A stretch of DNA of 64,000 nucleotides, taken from contig NZ_CP162495.1 of NCBI RefSeq assembly GCF_040939125.1, positions 2,046,001-2,110,000 on the forward strand. Reading direction: 5' to 3'. A model generated the notes under the pieces. It worked only from the letters and a program-made list of their open reading frames with translations. It did no database searches and was not told where the DNA came from. A program made the translations under genes and the position numbers. Shown here piece after piece: positions 1 through 8,141 of this stretch. This DNA comes from Clostridium sp. BJN0013 (GTDB lineage Bacteria > Bacillota > Clostridia > Clostridiales > Clostridiaceae). Numbering within the stretch: position 1 is the stretch's first letter; the number at the start of each line of letters is the position of its first letter.

Positions 1-1
1 A

Positions 2-562
2 AGTACAAGTGTAACAAAAATAACAGATATTAGTGAAGCTATAAAACTAATAGAACAACAATTTTTAATCAAAAATTCAGATGGAACAACAACAATAAAT
101 GTACAGGCTAGCAAATATATCGATTCAAATATTTTAGAACAAATAGAGAAAGGCTCTGAACAAATAAATTCAAGTATAAAAAATGGAACTCTAATATATG
201 ATAAGAAAAGTAATACTCTAAAAAGTAATATTCTAATTAAAAATTCAAGTACAATACAAACGATGAGTACAACAGTAGATGGTACCTATGTTTGGCATTG
301 GTATGGATTTGATTTTGTAATGAATGGTACTAATTCTGGTATTTTTTCTGCTAAATTAGCTCAATATTCTGCTGTTTTGGCAGCTGGAGGTGTTGTAGGG
401 AGTGTAATACCAGGAGTGGCTTTTGTATGTGGTGCTAGTTCTGCAACAATGGCTTATTGGTCAGCTGTGGCAGCAGAAGGGGCTGCAAGTGGTAGAGGGT
501 CTATAGCATATTACCTGGGTGATCCTTCTTGGGCTCAATTAACTCATGTAGACGCTAGATAG
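2..562 (+). CDS. Partial Gly/Ala-rich, secreted-looking protein (3' end)
   Basis: The frame is open from the left edge to the stop at 562, so only the last 187 residues are visible; the ATG at 263 is internal and has no ribosome binding site. The upstream half is rich in Ser, Asn, Thr and Lys. The last ~70 residues contain a hydrophobic, small-residue stretch (AVLAAGGVVGSVIPG, then AYWSAVAAEGAASG) after an aromatic patch (YVWHWYGF). Such Gly/Ala-rich C-termini occur in some bacteriocin precursors and secreted membrane-active peptides, but I do not recognise the family. A strong terminator follows directly, and a small membrane protein gene comes next, which would fit a toxin-immunity arrangement. 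Function unknown. Confidence 0.6.
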   Translation, partial: STSVTKITDISEAIKLIEQQFLIKNSDGTTTINVQASKYIDSNILEQIEKGSEQINSSIKNGTLIYDKKSNTLKSNILIKNSSTIQTMSTTVDGTYVWHWYGFDFVMNGTNSGIFSAKLAQYSAVLAAGGVVGSVIPGVAFVCGASSATMAYWSAVAAEGAASGRGSIAYYLGDPSWAQLTHVDAR

Positions 563-577
563 TAAGTGTTTTTACTA

Positions 578-611
578 GCAAAAAGAGTATTTCTACTCTT
601 TTTGCTTTTTT
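578..611 (+). terminator. Rho-independent terminator after the left-edge gene
   Basis: A perfect 12-bp stem (arms 578-589 and 594-605) with a 4-nt loop is followed by six T. It lies 15 bases after the stop codon at 562 and ends that transcript. Confidence 0.9.
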
Positions 612-791
612 ACATAAAGAAAACCACGAGTAAAGAGCAAAATTATAAACTTAGGAATTTTTATATAGTTAATGATATTTTTTGCTGAATAGATTATGAT
701 TGATACATTTCAAAATAAAAAAATAGCATATAACTACTCTGCTTAAAATTATGTTACCATTTATAATATAAAAAGTCAGGAGGAAATAAAT

Positions 792-1046
792 TTGAAAAGC
801 AAATATTCAATAAATTCAATAATTAGATTTATACTTGGAATATTAGTAATTATATTATCTATAAGTATATTGATAGGTAATTCTAATGCAAAAGTAATAA
901 TGATTTCTATGCTTATTTGTTTAGGCATTTTTCAAATTTTTAATGGGATACACTTTTATAAACAAAATAAAAAATCAGATGGAGTATTGTTGATTTTATC
1001 CAGTATATTCATTTTTGCTGTTATACTTAAAATTGCAATATTTTAA
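792..1046 (+). CDS. Small three-helix membrane protein
   Basis: 84 residues starting at TTG, 6 bases after a clear AGGAGG ribosome binding site (779-784). Three hydrophobic segments can be seen (about residues 11-28, 34-52 and 63-82), with short basic loops (FYKQNKKSDG). This pattern suits a small inner-membrane protein of DUF308-like or immunity type; no catalytic motif is visible. It has its own transcription unit behind the terminator of the preceding gene. A role as immunity partner of the left-edge protein is only inferred from proximity. Confidence 0.6.
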   Translation: MKSKYSINSIIRFILGILVIILSISILIGNSNAKVIMISMLICLGIFQIFNGIHFYKQNKKSDGVLLILSSIFIFAVILKIAIF

Positions 1047-1067
1047 GTATGTTATTGTATTTAGAAT

Positions 1068-1610
1068 ACCACAGGTTTTACCTGTGGTTCCGGAAAGCTT
1101 ATAGCTATGAGTAGGAAAAAGAAAAACTCCAATATAAAATAGGAGTAGGTTTGCCAACCACTATAGGTGTAATCTTAAGGAAACTATGTGAACAAAAAGG
1201 AGTTAAAATTATTGAGGCTAATGCATGTAAAGATCATATACATATGCTTATAAGTATACCACCTAAATTAAGTGTATCGCAGTTTATGGGATATCTTAAA
1301 GGAAAAAGCTCACTTATGATTTTTGACAGACATGCAAATTTAAAATATAGATATGGAAATAGACAGTTTTGGTGTAAAGGGTACTATGTTGATACTGTAG
1401 GAAGGAATAAAAAAGTCATAGCAGAGTATATAAAAAATCAGATACAGGAAGATTTAGCATACGAATAAATGAGTTTGAAAGAATATATTGACCCGTTTAC
1501 GGGTGAGACAGTAAAAAAAGGCAAAAAATAAAGCACCTTTTAGGTGCAGCCTGTAAAGGCATATGCGGTTGGCACACCGTTCAGTGTGCGAGTAGCACAG
1601 CCAAGTGCGT
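1068..1610 (+). mobile_element. Degenerate IS200/IS605-type element, copy 1
   Basis: A left-end imperfect palindrome (ACCACAGG/CCTGTGGT, 1068-1088), a tnpA remnant and right-end hairpins (GCACC..GGTGC near 1533-1547; CACAC..GTGTG near 1578-1593) give the single-strand-transposon layout of IS200/IS605 elements. The exact right boundary cannot be set by eye. The tnpA gene has lost its N-terminal coding part, so the copy cannot move by itself. Confidence 0.6.
1151..1468 (+). pseudogene. tnpA: IS200/IS605 TnpA transposase, N-terminally deleted
   Basis: 105 residues that match the second half of a Y1 (HUH) transposase: the metal-binding HUH motif HIH is at residues 29-31 and the nucleophile Tyr is at residue 93 in AEYIKNQ. 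Intact TnpA proteins are about 130-150 residues and begin ~30-40 residues earlier (compare SHTKWRCKYHVVFSPKYRR in the copy at 10590-10991). Here the sequence jumps from the leader (GGTTTGCC) directly into the middle of the gene, so an internal deletion of the 5' part is likely. No good ribosome binding site precedes position 1151. Confidence 0.75.
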
Positions 1611-1817
1611 CCTCCCAATTAAGATAAATATCTAGAGAGTTTACTTAGATATTTATTAGATATTTAAAGGAGGAAAAGGTTGAAAAAGAAAGTACACTTT
1701 ACTAATAGTATAAGAAGGCATAACAAATAGACCACCTTTCGCTGGTCAAAAAATTGAATATTGAAATAAGTTAAGGTTAAGAAGCTGACTTGATTTTATA
1801 ACCTTGGAACTGTGCCA
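1469..1817. other. Gene-poor junction between IS200 remnant and IS110
   Basis: Contains the IS200 right-end hairpins, a GGAGGAAAAGG ribosome-binding-like site (1670-1680) in front of a 16-codon open frame with TTG start, a small hairpin (GACCACC..GGTGGTC type, about 1730-1748) and an AAGGTTA/TAACCTT inverted repeat (about 1774-1806) close to the truncated end of the IS110 gene. I see no full gene here. Confidence 0.4.
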
Positions 1818-2777
1818 TTAGTATTGCTTGCTCAACTTGGAAACCCGGACGGATTTTTTCTTTCCTGCACTTTCATTGTTGGTAGGTGTAAGACCAGCCC
1901 ATGAGCATAAGTGTTTCGCCGAAGGAAAAGCCTCCATGTTGACACCAATCTCTGAAATGACAGTGATTGCAGAGAAAGGATTACTAAACGATGGTGCGGT
2001 TAGAATTAGATCGAGTTCTTGCTGATAGGGACTGGCGAGCGCAAGGATCAGTTTTTCTAACTCTGCTTTCCGGGATTCCAAATCCTCAAAATGTCTTTTG
2101 ATAATCTTTAATTTACCAGCCTGTTCTGGTGTAATAAACTCATCAATGGCGAGCTCCAATTCGGAAATTTTGTTTCTCATAGAGCCATGAATTAAAGGTT
2201 CTAAATCAAAAGAAGTATCAAGAGGATTTTCGAGAATCTTATCCAGAATTTTTTTAGAACTTTTACCAAAAGTGTCCGAAACAACGTTTCCCAATTGAAT
2301 GTTGGGAACCGTGAGACAGTTTTGGAGACGGTTCTTCTCACTGGACATAAAGCAGGTTAGTTTGTAACGATAGCGCATAAGGTCACGAAGCTGACGGATA
2401 TCGCTAGGCGGCATAAAGCTACCGGCAACAAGATCGCGCTTAAACAGGTCAGCAATCCATTTCGCATCTTTCTTGTCAGTTTTATTACCACGAATAGCCT
2501 TAACATATTTAGGATGTGCAAGTACAATAGAACAACCATTTTCTAAAATATTGTAGACTGGAATCCAATACTTACCAGTAGATTCCATGCAAACATCCTT
2601 ACAATTGGAATCAAGCAGCCATTGTAACAGCTCTTTCAAACCTTTGGTATAGGTAAAAAAGCGATGGCTTTTGTAAGTGGTAACACCACAAGAATTAGTG
2701 CTTGCAATGCAAGCAACTACAAAAGTTTTGTGGACATCAATACCACAACATGTTTTATAGATAATTTTTAAAGTCAT
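1818..2777 (-). pseudogene. IS110-family transposase, C-terminus truncated
   Basis: 319 residues with the IS110 DEDD RuvC-like domain at the N-terminus: D14 (GIDVHK), E65 (CMESTGKYW), D101 and D104 (KTDKKDAKW). The C-terminal Transposase_20 domain starts near residue 205 and includes ISEIG, CSWAGLTP and the Ser-containing NNESAGKKK motif. Family members are usually near 400 residues; here the match stops at SVRVSK and a stop follows five codons later, so roughly the last 70-80 residues are missing. The element is probably inactive. Its non-coding left end upstream of the ATG is preserved (2778-3011). Confidence 0.8.
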
Positions 2778-3011
2778 AGGGACTCCTTTCTGAACTAAAA
2801 AGTTCTAAAGAATAATAGGGGAAAACGGCATTGACTGATAGCCTAGCATTTAAACGAGATTGTTTAAACAAAGATAAGGTTACGTGCTCAAAAGACACAC
2901 TTATTTGTGCTTGAAAAGGCTATCTACACATATAATCATTCGGTCATCTGACAAATCAGACAGCCCACTCACCTCCCCGTGATTTGTAGTATACCGAAAT
3001 CCCTATGACTT
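2771..3011 (-). ncRNA. Candidate bridge RNA region of the IS110 element
   Basis: In the IS110 group the non-coding segment upstream of the recombinase encodes the bridge RNA that selects donor and target. Here the ~220 bp upstream of the transposase are bounded by a 12-bp perfect inverted repeat (2771-2782 and 3000-3011) and contain a possible long-range stem (GATAGCC 2837-2843 with GGCTATC 2918-2924) enclosing hairpins such as TTTAAAC/GTTTAAA. The structure is read by eye; the RNA itself is inferred from family knowledge. Confidence 0.4.
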
Positions 3012-3083
3012 AATAATAGAATAGAAACTCGCTCAAAGCCAGCATTTTTCATCACGTTTTGTGCCTTGAGCGAAGCGAAAGGA

Positions 3084-3197
3084 ATGGATATAATCATGAA
3101 TATAAGTATAACAAATATTTTAGCAATTCCTATTATAATTAGTTTTATATATATTATTATCCTTATAGGATATTCAATTGTTAAAAATAAAAAATAA
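3084..3197 (+). CDS. Small hydrophobic peptide with basic tail
   Basis: A 37-codon frame (33 codons from the second ATG at 3096) encoding almost only Ile, Leu and Phe in one transmembrane segment, followed by a basic C-terminus (VKNKK). GAAAGGA at 3077-3083 fits the second ATG better. The shape (one helix plus charged tail, followed by a strong hairpin) is that of type I toxin peptides, but it could be a chance frame in AT-rich DNA. Between an IS110 and an IS3 remnant. Confidence 0.3.
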   Translation: MDIIMNISITNILAIPIIISFIYIIILIGYSIVKNKK

Positions 3198-3211
3198 TAA
3201 ATTAGCTTGAG

Positions 3212-3247
3212 GTATCGCCAACATTTGTGACAATATTGGTGATACCC
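3212..3247. repeat. Imperfect 11-bp inverted repeat
   Basis: GGTATCGCCAA and TTGGTGATACC form an 11-bp stem with one G-T pair and a 14-nt loop. It is 14 bases after the stop of the small hydrophobic frame and 20 bases before the IS3 remnant. It could be a terminator (no strong T tract), an IS end, or a small RNA stem. Confidence 0.5.
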
Positions 3248-3266
3248 TTAGATTTCTGCAAACACA

Positions 3267-3765
3267 ATGAAACATTTAAAGCAAAATAGGCACAAAAGGA
3301 CTATGAAAATAAGTAAGATTGATGAACTTTACAAGCAAATTGGCAGACTTACCACTGAAAATCAGTGGATGAAAAAAAATCTGGTTTCTAGCTTTAGCCG
3401 TAATGAACGCATTTTCATGATCGATTTTAACTGGAGAGAACTTCCTCTTTCTGTATAGGCTGCTGTATGGCTTAAGAAATATAATAACATGACTGTAAAT
3501 AGATGAACCAGGGCACATTATTTATCCTTATTTGCTTAAAGGACTTGTACTTAATAGGCCTAACCAGGTCTGGAGCATTGATATCACCTATGTTCCCATA
3601 CATAAAAGCTGGCTTTATTTAGTTGCAATTATTGACTGGTATTCACGCTTTTTTATAAGCTGGGAAGTAGATGACAACCTTGAGATTCATTTTGTACTGG
3701 ATGCATGCAAAAATGCCTTAGAACAGGCATGTCCTGAAATTATGAATGGTGACCAGGGCAGTCAG
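3267..3765 (+). pseudogene. IS3-family transposase, 5' part, frameshifted
   Basis: Pieces of an IS3 OrfA/OrfB are readable in different frames: the OrfA end and OrfB start (KIDELYKQIGRLTTENQW, then IDFNWRELPLSV) at 3306-3455, and the rve integrase core in another frame from about 3510 (YPYLLKGLVLNRPNQVWSID, then AIIDWYSRFFISW) to DQGSQ at 3765. The first two catalytic acidic residues of the DDE triad are present (D of SIDITY, D of GDQGSQ). Between 3459 and 3510 the helix-turn-helix and linker part is largely missing. The coding frame is cut at GACCAGGGCAGTCAG by the group II intron. Confidence 0.8.
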
Positions 3766-4311
3766 GTGCGACAAGAAGTCGCGTAATACATTGTCGTAAG
3801 ACTGCCCCATCCATTCGGGGTAACTCTATCGTGACTAGCGTGAATGGTAACGTTTGGGTTAGAAAGCTCACGAGACAATGTGGAAGTTCGAGTAGCCTAA
3901 GCTGGGACAACTGCTAGAGTAAGAATGCTATGGAGAACGTAAAGTGAATCATTGTAGGAATCGTTACGCTGGAGAAAGCGAAATAGGCTGAAACGCTTTG
4001 ACCAAAATGGTAAGGAGTCGAGCAAAGGCCAACTGTTAAACCAATGCGAATGGATAAAGAACTCCCGGTTTAAAGATGACTCCTAAGGCATTTACAATTA
4101 TGTATTATGTGGAACTTGGTAAACCCTATATGTTCCTCCATCGAGAGGTATCTAACCGTAAGGGGCGAAATGACATAGAGGGCAGAAGAAAAGGATAAAA
4201 AGCGAATGCTGATTTTGTAATGAAAACAGATAAGGGTTCAAAATTTGCCCTAATTCGAAAGAGTGCAGACTTATCCTATGGTATTTCTTAGCAGGAAAGG
4301 AGTATATATTT

Positions 4312-5793
4312 ATGAATTTTAGTAATTCAACGACGGATAAAACCGAGAGACTAAAAGACACGAAATCACTTGAATTTCAATGGGAAACAATTGACTGGAA
4401 ACAAGTTGAATTCGATGTTAATAGACTACAAACCCGAATCGCTAAGGCAACAAAAAAAGGGGACAATAATAAAGCCAAAAGATTACAATACTTATTAACC
4501 CACTCTTTTTCAGCTAAGGCTTATGCTGTAAGAAAAGTAACAACAAATAAAGGGAAGAATACGTCTGGAGTAGACAAAAAACTATGGTCTACCTCTGCTT
4601 CGAAGATGAAAGCTGTGCTTTCACTTACTGACAAAAACTATAAAGCAAAACCTTTAAGACGAGTATACATCGAAAAGAAAGGTAAAAAACAGAAACGTCC
4701 ATTAGGTATACCAACAATGTATGATAGAGCAATGCAAACATTATATGCACTAGCGCTTGAGCCAATCGCAGAAACAAAAGGTGATTCCATTTCCTTTGGA
4801 TTCCGCCGTGGACGAAGTGCAAAAGATGCCTGTGAGCAGATATTTTGTGTATTAGCTAGAAAGTGTTCTCCGACATGGATACTTGAAGGCGATATTAAAG
4901 GTTGCTTTGATAACATTAACCATGAATGGTTACAAAACAATATACCAATGGATAAAATTATTATGAAGCAGTTCCTAAAATCGGGATATATATATGAAGA
5001 AAAGCTGTTCCCAACGGAAACAGGGTCGCCACAAGGCGGTGCAATCTCAAGTATATATGCAAATATGACATTAGATGGACTCGAAAAAGTGATTCAAGAT
5101 AAATATCATAGAAATTCAAAAGGTAAAATAGAAAATCATTACAGAGCCAAAACTAAAGTGAACTTGATTCGGTATGCTGATGATTTTGTTATTACTGCAA
5201 ACTCAAAAGAAATTGCTGAAGAACTTAAAACTACTGTTAGTCAATTCCTCCAATCAAGAGGTCTAACACTATCAGAAGAAAAGACTACAATCACACATAT
5301 CGACAAAGGGTTTGACTTTCTTGGCTGGACATTTAAGAAATACAGTGGGAAATTAATAGTTAAACCTTCTAAAAGTTCTATTAAAAACATAATTAGGAGA
5401 TGTTCCACAATAATCCTTAAGGAGGGGAAAGCTAGCACCCAATCTGACTTAATAAGAAGGCTTAATCAAGTCATAAGAGGTTGGACAAATTATCACAAAC
5501 ACGTGGTTGCTAGTAAAGCCTTTTCAAATATTAACAACACCCTTTATCACTTACTACAGCAATGGGCAAAACATAGACACCCAAATAAGAACAAATGGTG
5601 GAGACTAAATAAATACTGGCATGAAAAAGGTTGGAAAAGATGGCTTTTCAAGACGGACGAGTACAGTCTAATTAATTTGAGACGGATTAAAATCGTCAGA
5701 TATCCAAAATTGCAGATCATAAAAACACCTTTCTTAGACAAGGACTATTTTGATAAAAGAAAGATAAAACTGCATACATTTGTTGCTGCCTGA
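4312..5793 (+). CDS. ltrA: Group II intron reverse transcriptase/maturase
   Basis: 493 residues; ribosome binding site AAAGGAG at 4297-4303. An N-terminal RT-0 region is followed by fingers and palm motifs: RPLGIPTMYDRAMQ, GDIKGCFDNI (catalytic D194), SPQGGAISS, and YADD at 288-291. Then comes the thumb/X maturase domain with GWTNYH near residue 385. The C-terminal ~70 residues are basic and aromatic, but show no Cys/His cluster of an HNH endonuclease, so it probably relies on an endonuclease-independent retrohoming route. The protein would bind its own intron RNA, assist splicing and reverse-transcribe the inserted intron. All RT residues look intact. Confidence 0.93.
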   Translation: MNFSNSTTDKTERLKDTKSLEFQWETIDWKQVEFDVNRLQTRIAKATKKGDNNKAKRLQYLLTHSFSAKAYAVRKVTTNKGKNTSGVDKKLWSTSASKMKAVLSLTDKNYKAKPLRRVYIEKKGKKQKRPLGIPTMYDRAMQTLYALALEPIAETKGDSISFGFRRGRSAKDACEQIFCVLARKCSPTWILEGDIKGCFDNINHEWLQNNIPMDKIIMKQFLKSGYIYEEKLFPTETGSPQGGAISSIYANMTLDGLEKVIQDKYHRNSKGKIENHYRAKTKVNLIRYADDFVITANSKEIAEELKTTVSQFLQSRGLTLSEEKTTITHIDKGFDFLGWTFKKYSGKLIVKPSKSSIKNIIRRCSTIILKEGKASTQSDLIRRLNQVIRGWTNYHKHVVASKAFSNINNTLYHLLQQWAKHRHPNKNKWWRLNKYWHEKGWKRWLFKTDEYSLINLRRIKIVRYPKLQIIKTPFLDKDYFDKRKIKLHTFVAA

Positions 5794-5811
5794 AAGGGTG
5801 AAGAAATGCTT

Positions 5812-5887
5812 GAGCCGTATGAGCGGGAAACTCTCACGTACGGTTCTTAGATGAGGGAAAGGGAGCAATCTCTTTTTCTTAATCGAT
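5812..5887 (+). ncRNA. Group II intron domains V and VI
   Basis: Domain V is a 34-36 nt hairpin with the AGC triad side and GAAA tetraloop (5812-5846). Domain VI follows (about 5847-5887), with A residues at 5881-5882 placed 6-7 nt before the 3' end, where the branch-point adenosine is expected. Confidence 0.85.
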
Positions 5888-6043
5888 TTTACAAACTCTA
5901 AATATACAAGTCTATTCATTGAATATGATAATATCTTTATTGAAAGACTATGGCGCAGCCTTAAATATGAAAATATTTATTTACAGGATTATAAGAACCC
6001 GAGGGAATCATGTATTTATAATCCAACATTTCTAGCTAATTGA
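5888..6043 (+). pseudogene. IS3-family transposase, 3' part after the intron
   Basis: In frame with the left exon once the intron is removed: FTNSKYTSLF, then YDNIFIERLWRSLKYE (with the catalytic Glu in IERLWR) and LQDYKNPRE, ending at TGA 6041-6043. Compared with IS3 transposases, about 15-20 residues between SKYTSLF and YDNIF are missing and the last ~30 residues are replaced by unrelated codons, so the host gene is broken on this side too. Confidence 0.8.
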
Positions 6044-6564
6044 TACCTATACAATTGAGGGTTGTTCATGTTTTTTAAATTATTCTTTAGTATATCATAA
6101 TTATGTATTATAACCCTCTGTTTATTATTACAAGTTATTACTTTAGGTTGTTTTGCATCTCTAATCTTATTAATAAACTCTTCAAAATTTATACACACCA
6201 CTTTAATTAAAATATAATATTAAACAAACTACTATTATAATTATAAACGAATCTCCCAAAGTTTCTATATCGTGTTTATATTTAAATTGTTCCCTTTCTT
6301 TTGACGTAAAAAGTTCGTCAAAAATAATTTATAAAACAAAATATCCTAATATGATAAATTGACTTTAATAGCTTTTAAATCATTGCAAACACCAACTACA
6401 TATAATTCATATGGTTTTTTATAAAAAAAGTACCTATAGATTTTATTATATGTAATAATTCTTTTAAATATGGTAAAACTATTTGTGAAAAGTTAATAAT
6501 AGTATAAAGCGTTCGGATAAAATTATGGGTTGGAGAGTGTGAAGTTATAAGGAGGTATGGTATA
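6044..6564. other. 520-bp spacer with possible decayed gene
   Basis: AT-rich spacer between the IS3 remnant and the spore operon. On the minus strand an open stretch without start codon (about 6337-6203) reads as a charged segment (DELFTSKEREQFKYKHD) and then a hydrophobic helix, which looks like the 3' remnant of a membrane protein gene. A second minus frame (6201-6016) starts at GTG, without a ribosome binding site, and runs into the IS3 remnant; I do not call it. The spore operon promoter must lie in the last ~100 bp, but I could not pick out a convincing sigma-G type box. Confidence 0.3.
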
Positions 6565-6771
6565 TTGACTGTTGGATCAAGAGTAAAAAATACATTGGTT
6601 ACGCTTAGGAGCATTGAGAGTACTTTGAGGATATATTCTCTTCAAGAACAAAATAAAAAAGCTAAAGCTGCCTATAAAAAAGCTTTGGAAGAGGTTGATG
6701 GGGTAACCCAAAATTTAGATAAAAGATTAAAATTTTTGGAGTATGAAGAGCCTCAGTACAAAGGTAACTGA
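6565..6771 (+). CDS. DUF1657 protein, first gene of the spore operon
   Basis: 68 residues, TTG start 9 bases after AAGGAGG (6548-6554). The sequence (MTVGSRVKNTLVTLRSIEST at the start, LEYEEPQYKGN at the end) matches the DUF1657 family: a short, largely helical, soluble protein found almost only in spore-formers next to spoVA and DUF421 genes. No catalytic motif; its role is unknown, but it is a constant member of spoVA-2mob-like operons. It is paralogous to the last gene of this operon (9545-9751). Four genes follow with short gaps in the same direction. Confidence 0.85.
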   Translation: MTVGSRVKNTLVTLRSIESTLRIYSLQEQNKKAKAAYKKALEEVDGVTQNLDKRLKFLEYEEPQYKGN

Positions 6772-6789
6772 TTTGGAGGAATATTGTAT

Positions 6790-7650
6790 ATGAAACCATG
6801 GATTGCAATTTTAGTTAAATCTATATTATTATTTTTTATATCCATAGCTTTTATAAGAATTATGGGAAAGAAACACTCAGCTAGGATGAATGCTTTTAAC
6901 TTTATAAATTATAGTGTAATAGCAATCCTTGTAGCATTAATTTCTGTAAATGTTATAAGCAACTGGGTATGGGGCATGTTGGCACTAGGTGTATGGTTTT
7001 TGTTACCTATTGCTTTAGATTATATATGTATGAAAAGTAAACTTATATATAATTTAATAAATGGTAAGGAACTTGTAGTTATAAAAGAAGGAAAAGTCAT
7101 GGAGGAAAATCTAAGAAAAATAAGATATAGTGGGGAAGATTTACTGAGAGAGCTTCGTTTTAAAAATATATTTAATTTGGCAGATGTGGAATTTGCGGTA
7201 ATGGAATCTACAGGAGATATGAATGTAGTATTAAAATCGGATAAAAAACCGGTTACTGCAAAGGATTTGGGAATACAGGTAGCACCTGAAGGAGCACCTC
7301 AGACTGTAATTTTGGATGGAAACATAATAAATGAATCCTTAAGTAATTTGGGATTAAACCAAGGGTGGCTAAATACTCAACTGGAGTTATTGGGAGTATA
7401 TTTAGACAATGTGTTTATAGGTCAAGTAAATTCAAAAGGAGAACTTTATGTGGATTTATTTGATGACGTTATTGAAGTCCCAAAATGTAATGTAAGAGAA
7501 ATGTTATATGCTAACTTAGAGAAGGCTCAGTCAGATTTAATGTCTTTTGGGCTTGAGACTGAAGATGAAAGGTTAAAGAATAGTTATGAAAAAGATTCTA
7601 CTATATTAAAAAATGTATTAGAGGAATTAAAGCCCTACTTATTAAGATAG
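6790..7650 (+). CDS. DUF421 (YetF/YcaP-like) membrane protein
   Basis: 286 residues from ATG 6790, chosen because GGAGGA (6775-6780) is 9 bases away; the TTG at 6784 is too close. Three N-terminal transmembrane helices (about 5-22, 35-53, 58-77) are followed by a cytoplasmic DUF421 domain with the conserved RKIRYSGEDLLRELR segment, and a second alpha/beta lobe. The longer C-terminal extension (to 286) is typical of YetF paralogs in spoVA operons. It probably sits in the inner spore membrane; in Bacillus such proteins contribute to spore wet-heat resistance, though the mechanism is unknown. Confidence 0.87.
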   Translation: MKPWIAILVKSILLFFISIAFIRIMGKKHSARMNAFNFINYSVIAILVALISVNVISNWVWGMLALGVWFLLPIALDYICMKSKLIYNLINGKELVVIKEGKVMEENLRKIRYSGEDLLRELRFKNIFNLADVEFAVMESTGDMNVVLKSDKKPVTAKDLGIQVAPEGAPQTVILDGNIINESLSNLGLNQGWLNTQLELLGVYLDNVFIGQVNSKGELYVDLFDDVIEVPKCNVREMLYANLEKAQSDLMSFGLETEDERLKNSYEKDSTILKNVLEELKPYLLR

Positions 7651-7661
7651 AAGGTGACAAT

Positions 7662-8141
7662 ATGTCAAATAAAAAGACTAAAAAATTGACTCCTCTGCAG
7701 AGAGAATATCAAAATCTTGCAAAGGAAAAAGAACCCAAAAGAAAAGTACTTAAAAATTGCCTTAAAGCATTTTTGGTAGGAGGAAGTATATGTACCATAG
7801 GCCAAGGACTTCAATTTATGTTTATAAAGTATTTTAATTTCACAGAGACAACTGCGGGTAATCCTACTTCTGCAGTTTTAATAATAGTTTCTGTAATTCT
7901 TACAGGATTTGGGGTATTTGATCATATTGCACAGTGGTCTGGGGCAGGAACTGCTATACCAGTTACTGGATTTGCAAATTCTATTGCCTCTTGTGCTATA
8001 GAACATAAAACTGAAGGATATGTGCTTGGGGTAGGAGGAAATATGTTTAAATTGGCTGGTTCAGTAATAACTTTTGGAGTTTTTGCTGCATTTGTAGTCG
8101 CTACATTACAGATAATTATTAAATGGTTAGGTGGGATTTAA
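7662..8141 (+). CDS. spoVAC: Stage V sporulation protein AC (DPA channel subunit)
   Basis: 159 residues, ribosome binding site AAGGTG just upstream. A basic N-terminal tail (~35 residues) precedes membrane segments at about 36-58, 68-88, 98-112 and 128-156; the motifs FLVGGSICTIGQ and GAGTAIPVTGFANS are hallmarks of SpoVAC. SpoVA proteins carry Ca-dipicolinate into the forespore and release it on germination; SpoVAC acts as a mechanosensitive channel in the inner spore membrane. It abuts spoVAD with no gap (TAAATG). Confidence 0.95.
   Translation: MSNKKTKKLTPLQREYQNLAKEKEPKRKVLKNCLKAFLVGGSICTIGQGLQFMFIKYFNFTETTAGNPTSAVLIIVSVILTGFGVFDHIAQWSGAGTAIPVTGFANSIASCAIEHKTEGYVLGVGGNMFKLAGSVITFGVFAAFVVATLQIIIKWLGGI

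Larger units (their letters stand above)
3766..5887 (+). mobile_element. Group II intron with reverse transcriptase gene
   Basis: The 5' boundary is the canonical GTGCG (3766-3770). The 3' side has a textbook domain V (5812-5846) and domain VI (about 5847-5887) ending in AT. Removing 3766-5887 rejoins IS3 transposase codons exactly: DQGSQ in the left exon and FTNSKYT in the right. The 5' ~545 nt form the large structured domain I-III region and the encoded protein sits in domain IV. The host gene is a decayed IS3 transposase, a common refuge for such introns. Boundaries are supported by both splice-site motifs and host reading frame. Confidence 0.9.

Noticed and set aside
1671-1728. 16-codon frame with TTG start after GGAGGAAAAGG
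   Set aside because: Strong ribosome binding site, but the product is too short and unrecognised; probably debris from an element end.
6016-6201. 61-codon minus-strand frame starting at GTG
   Set aside because: No ribosome binding site, and its 3' end runs into the IS3 remnant on the other strand; at most a relic.
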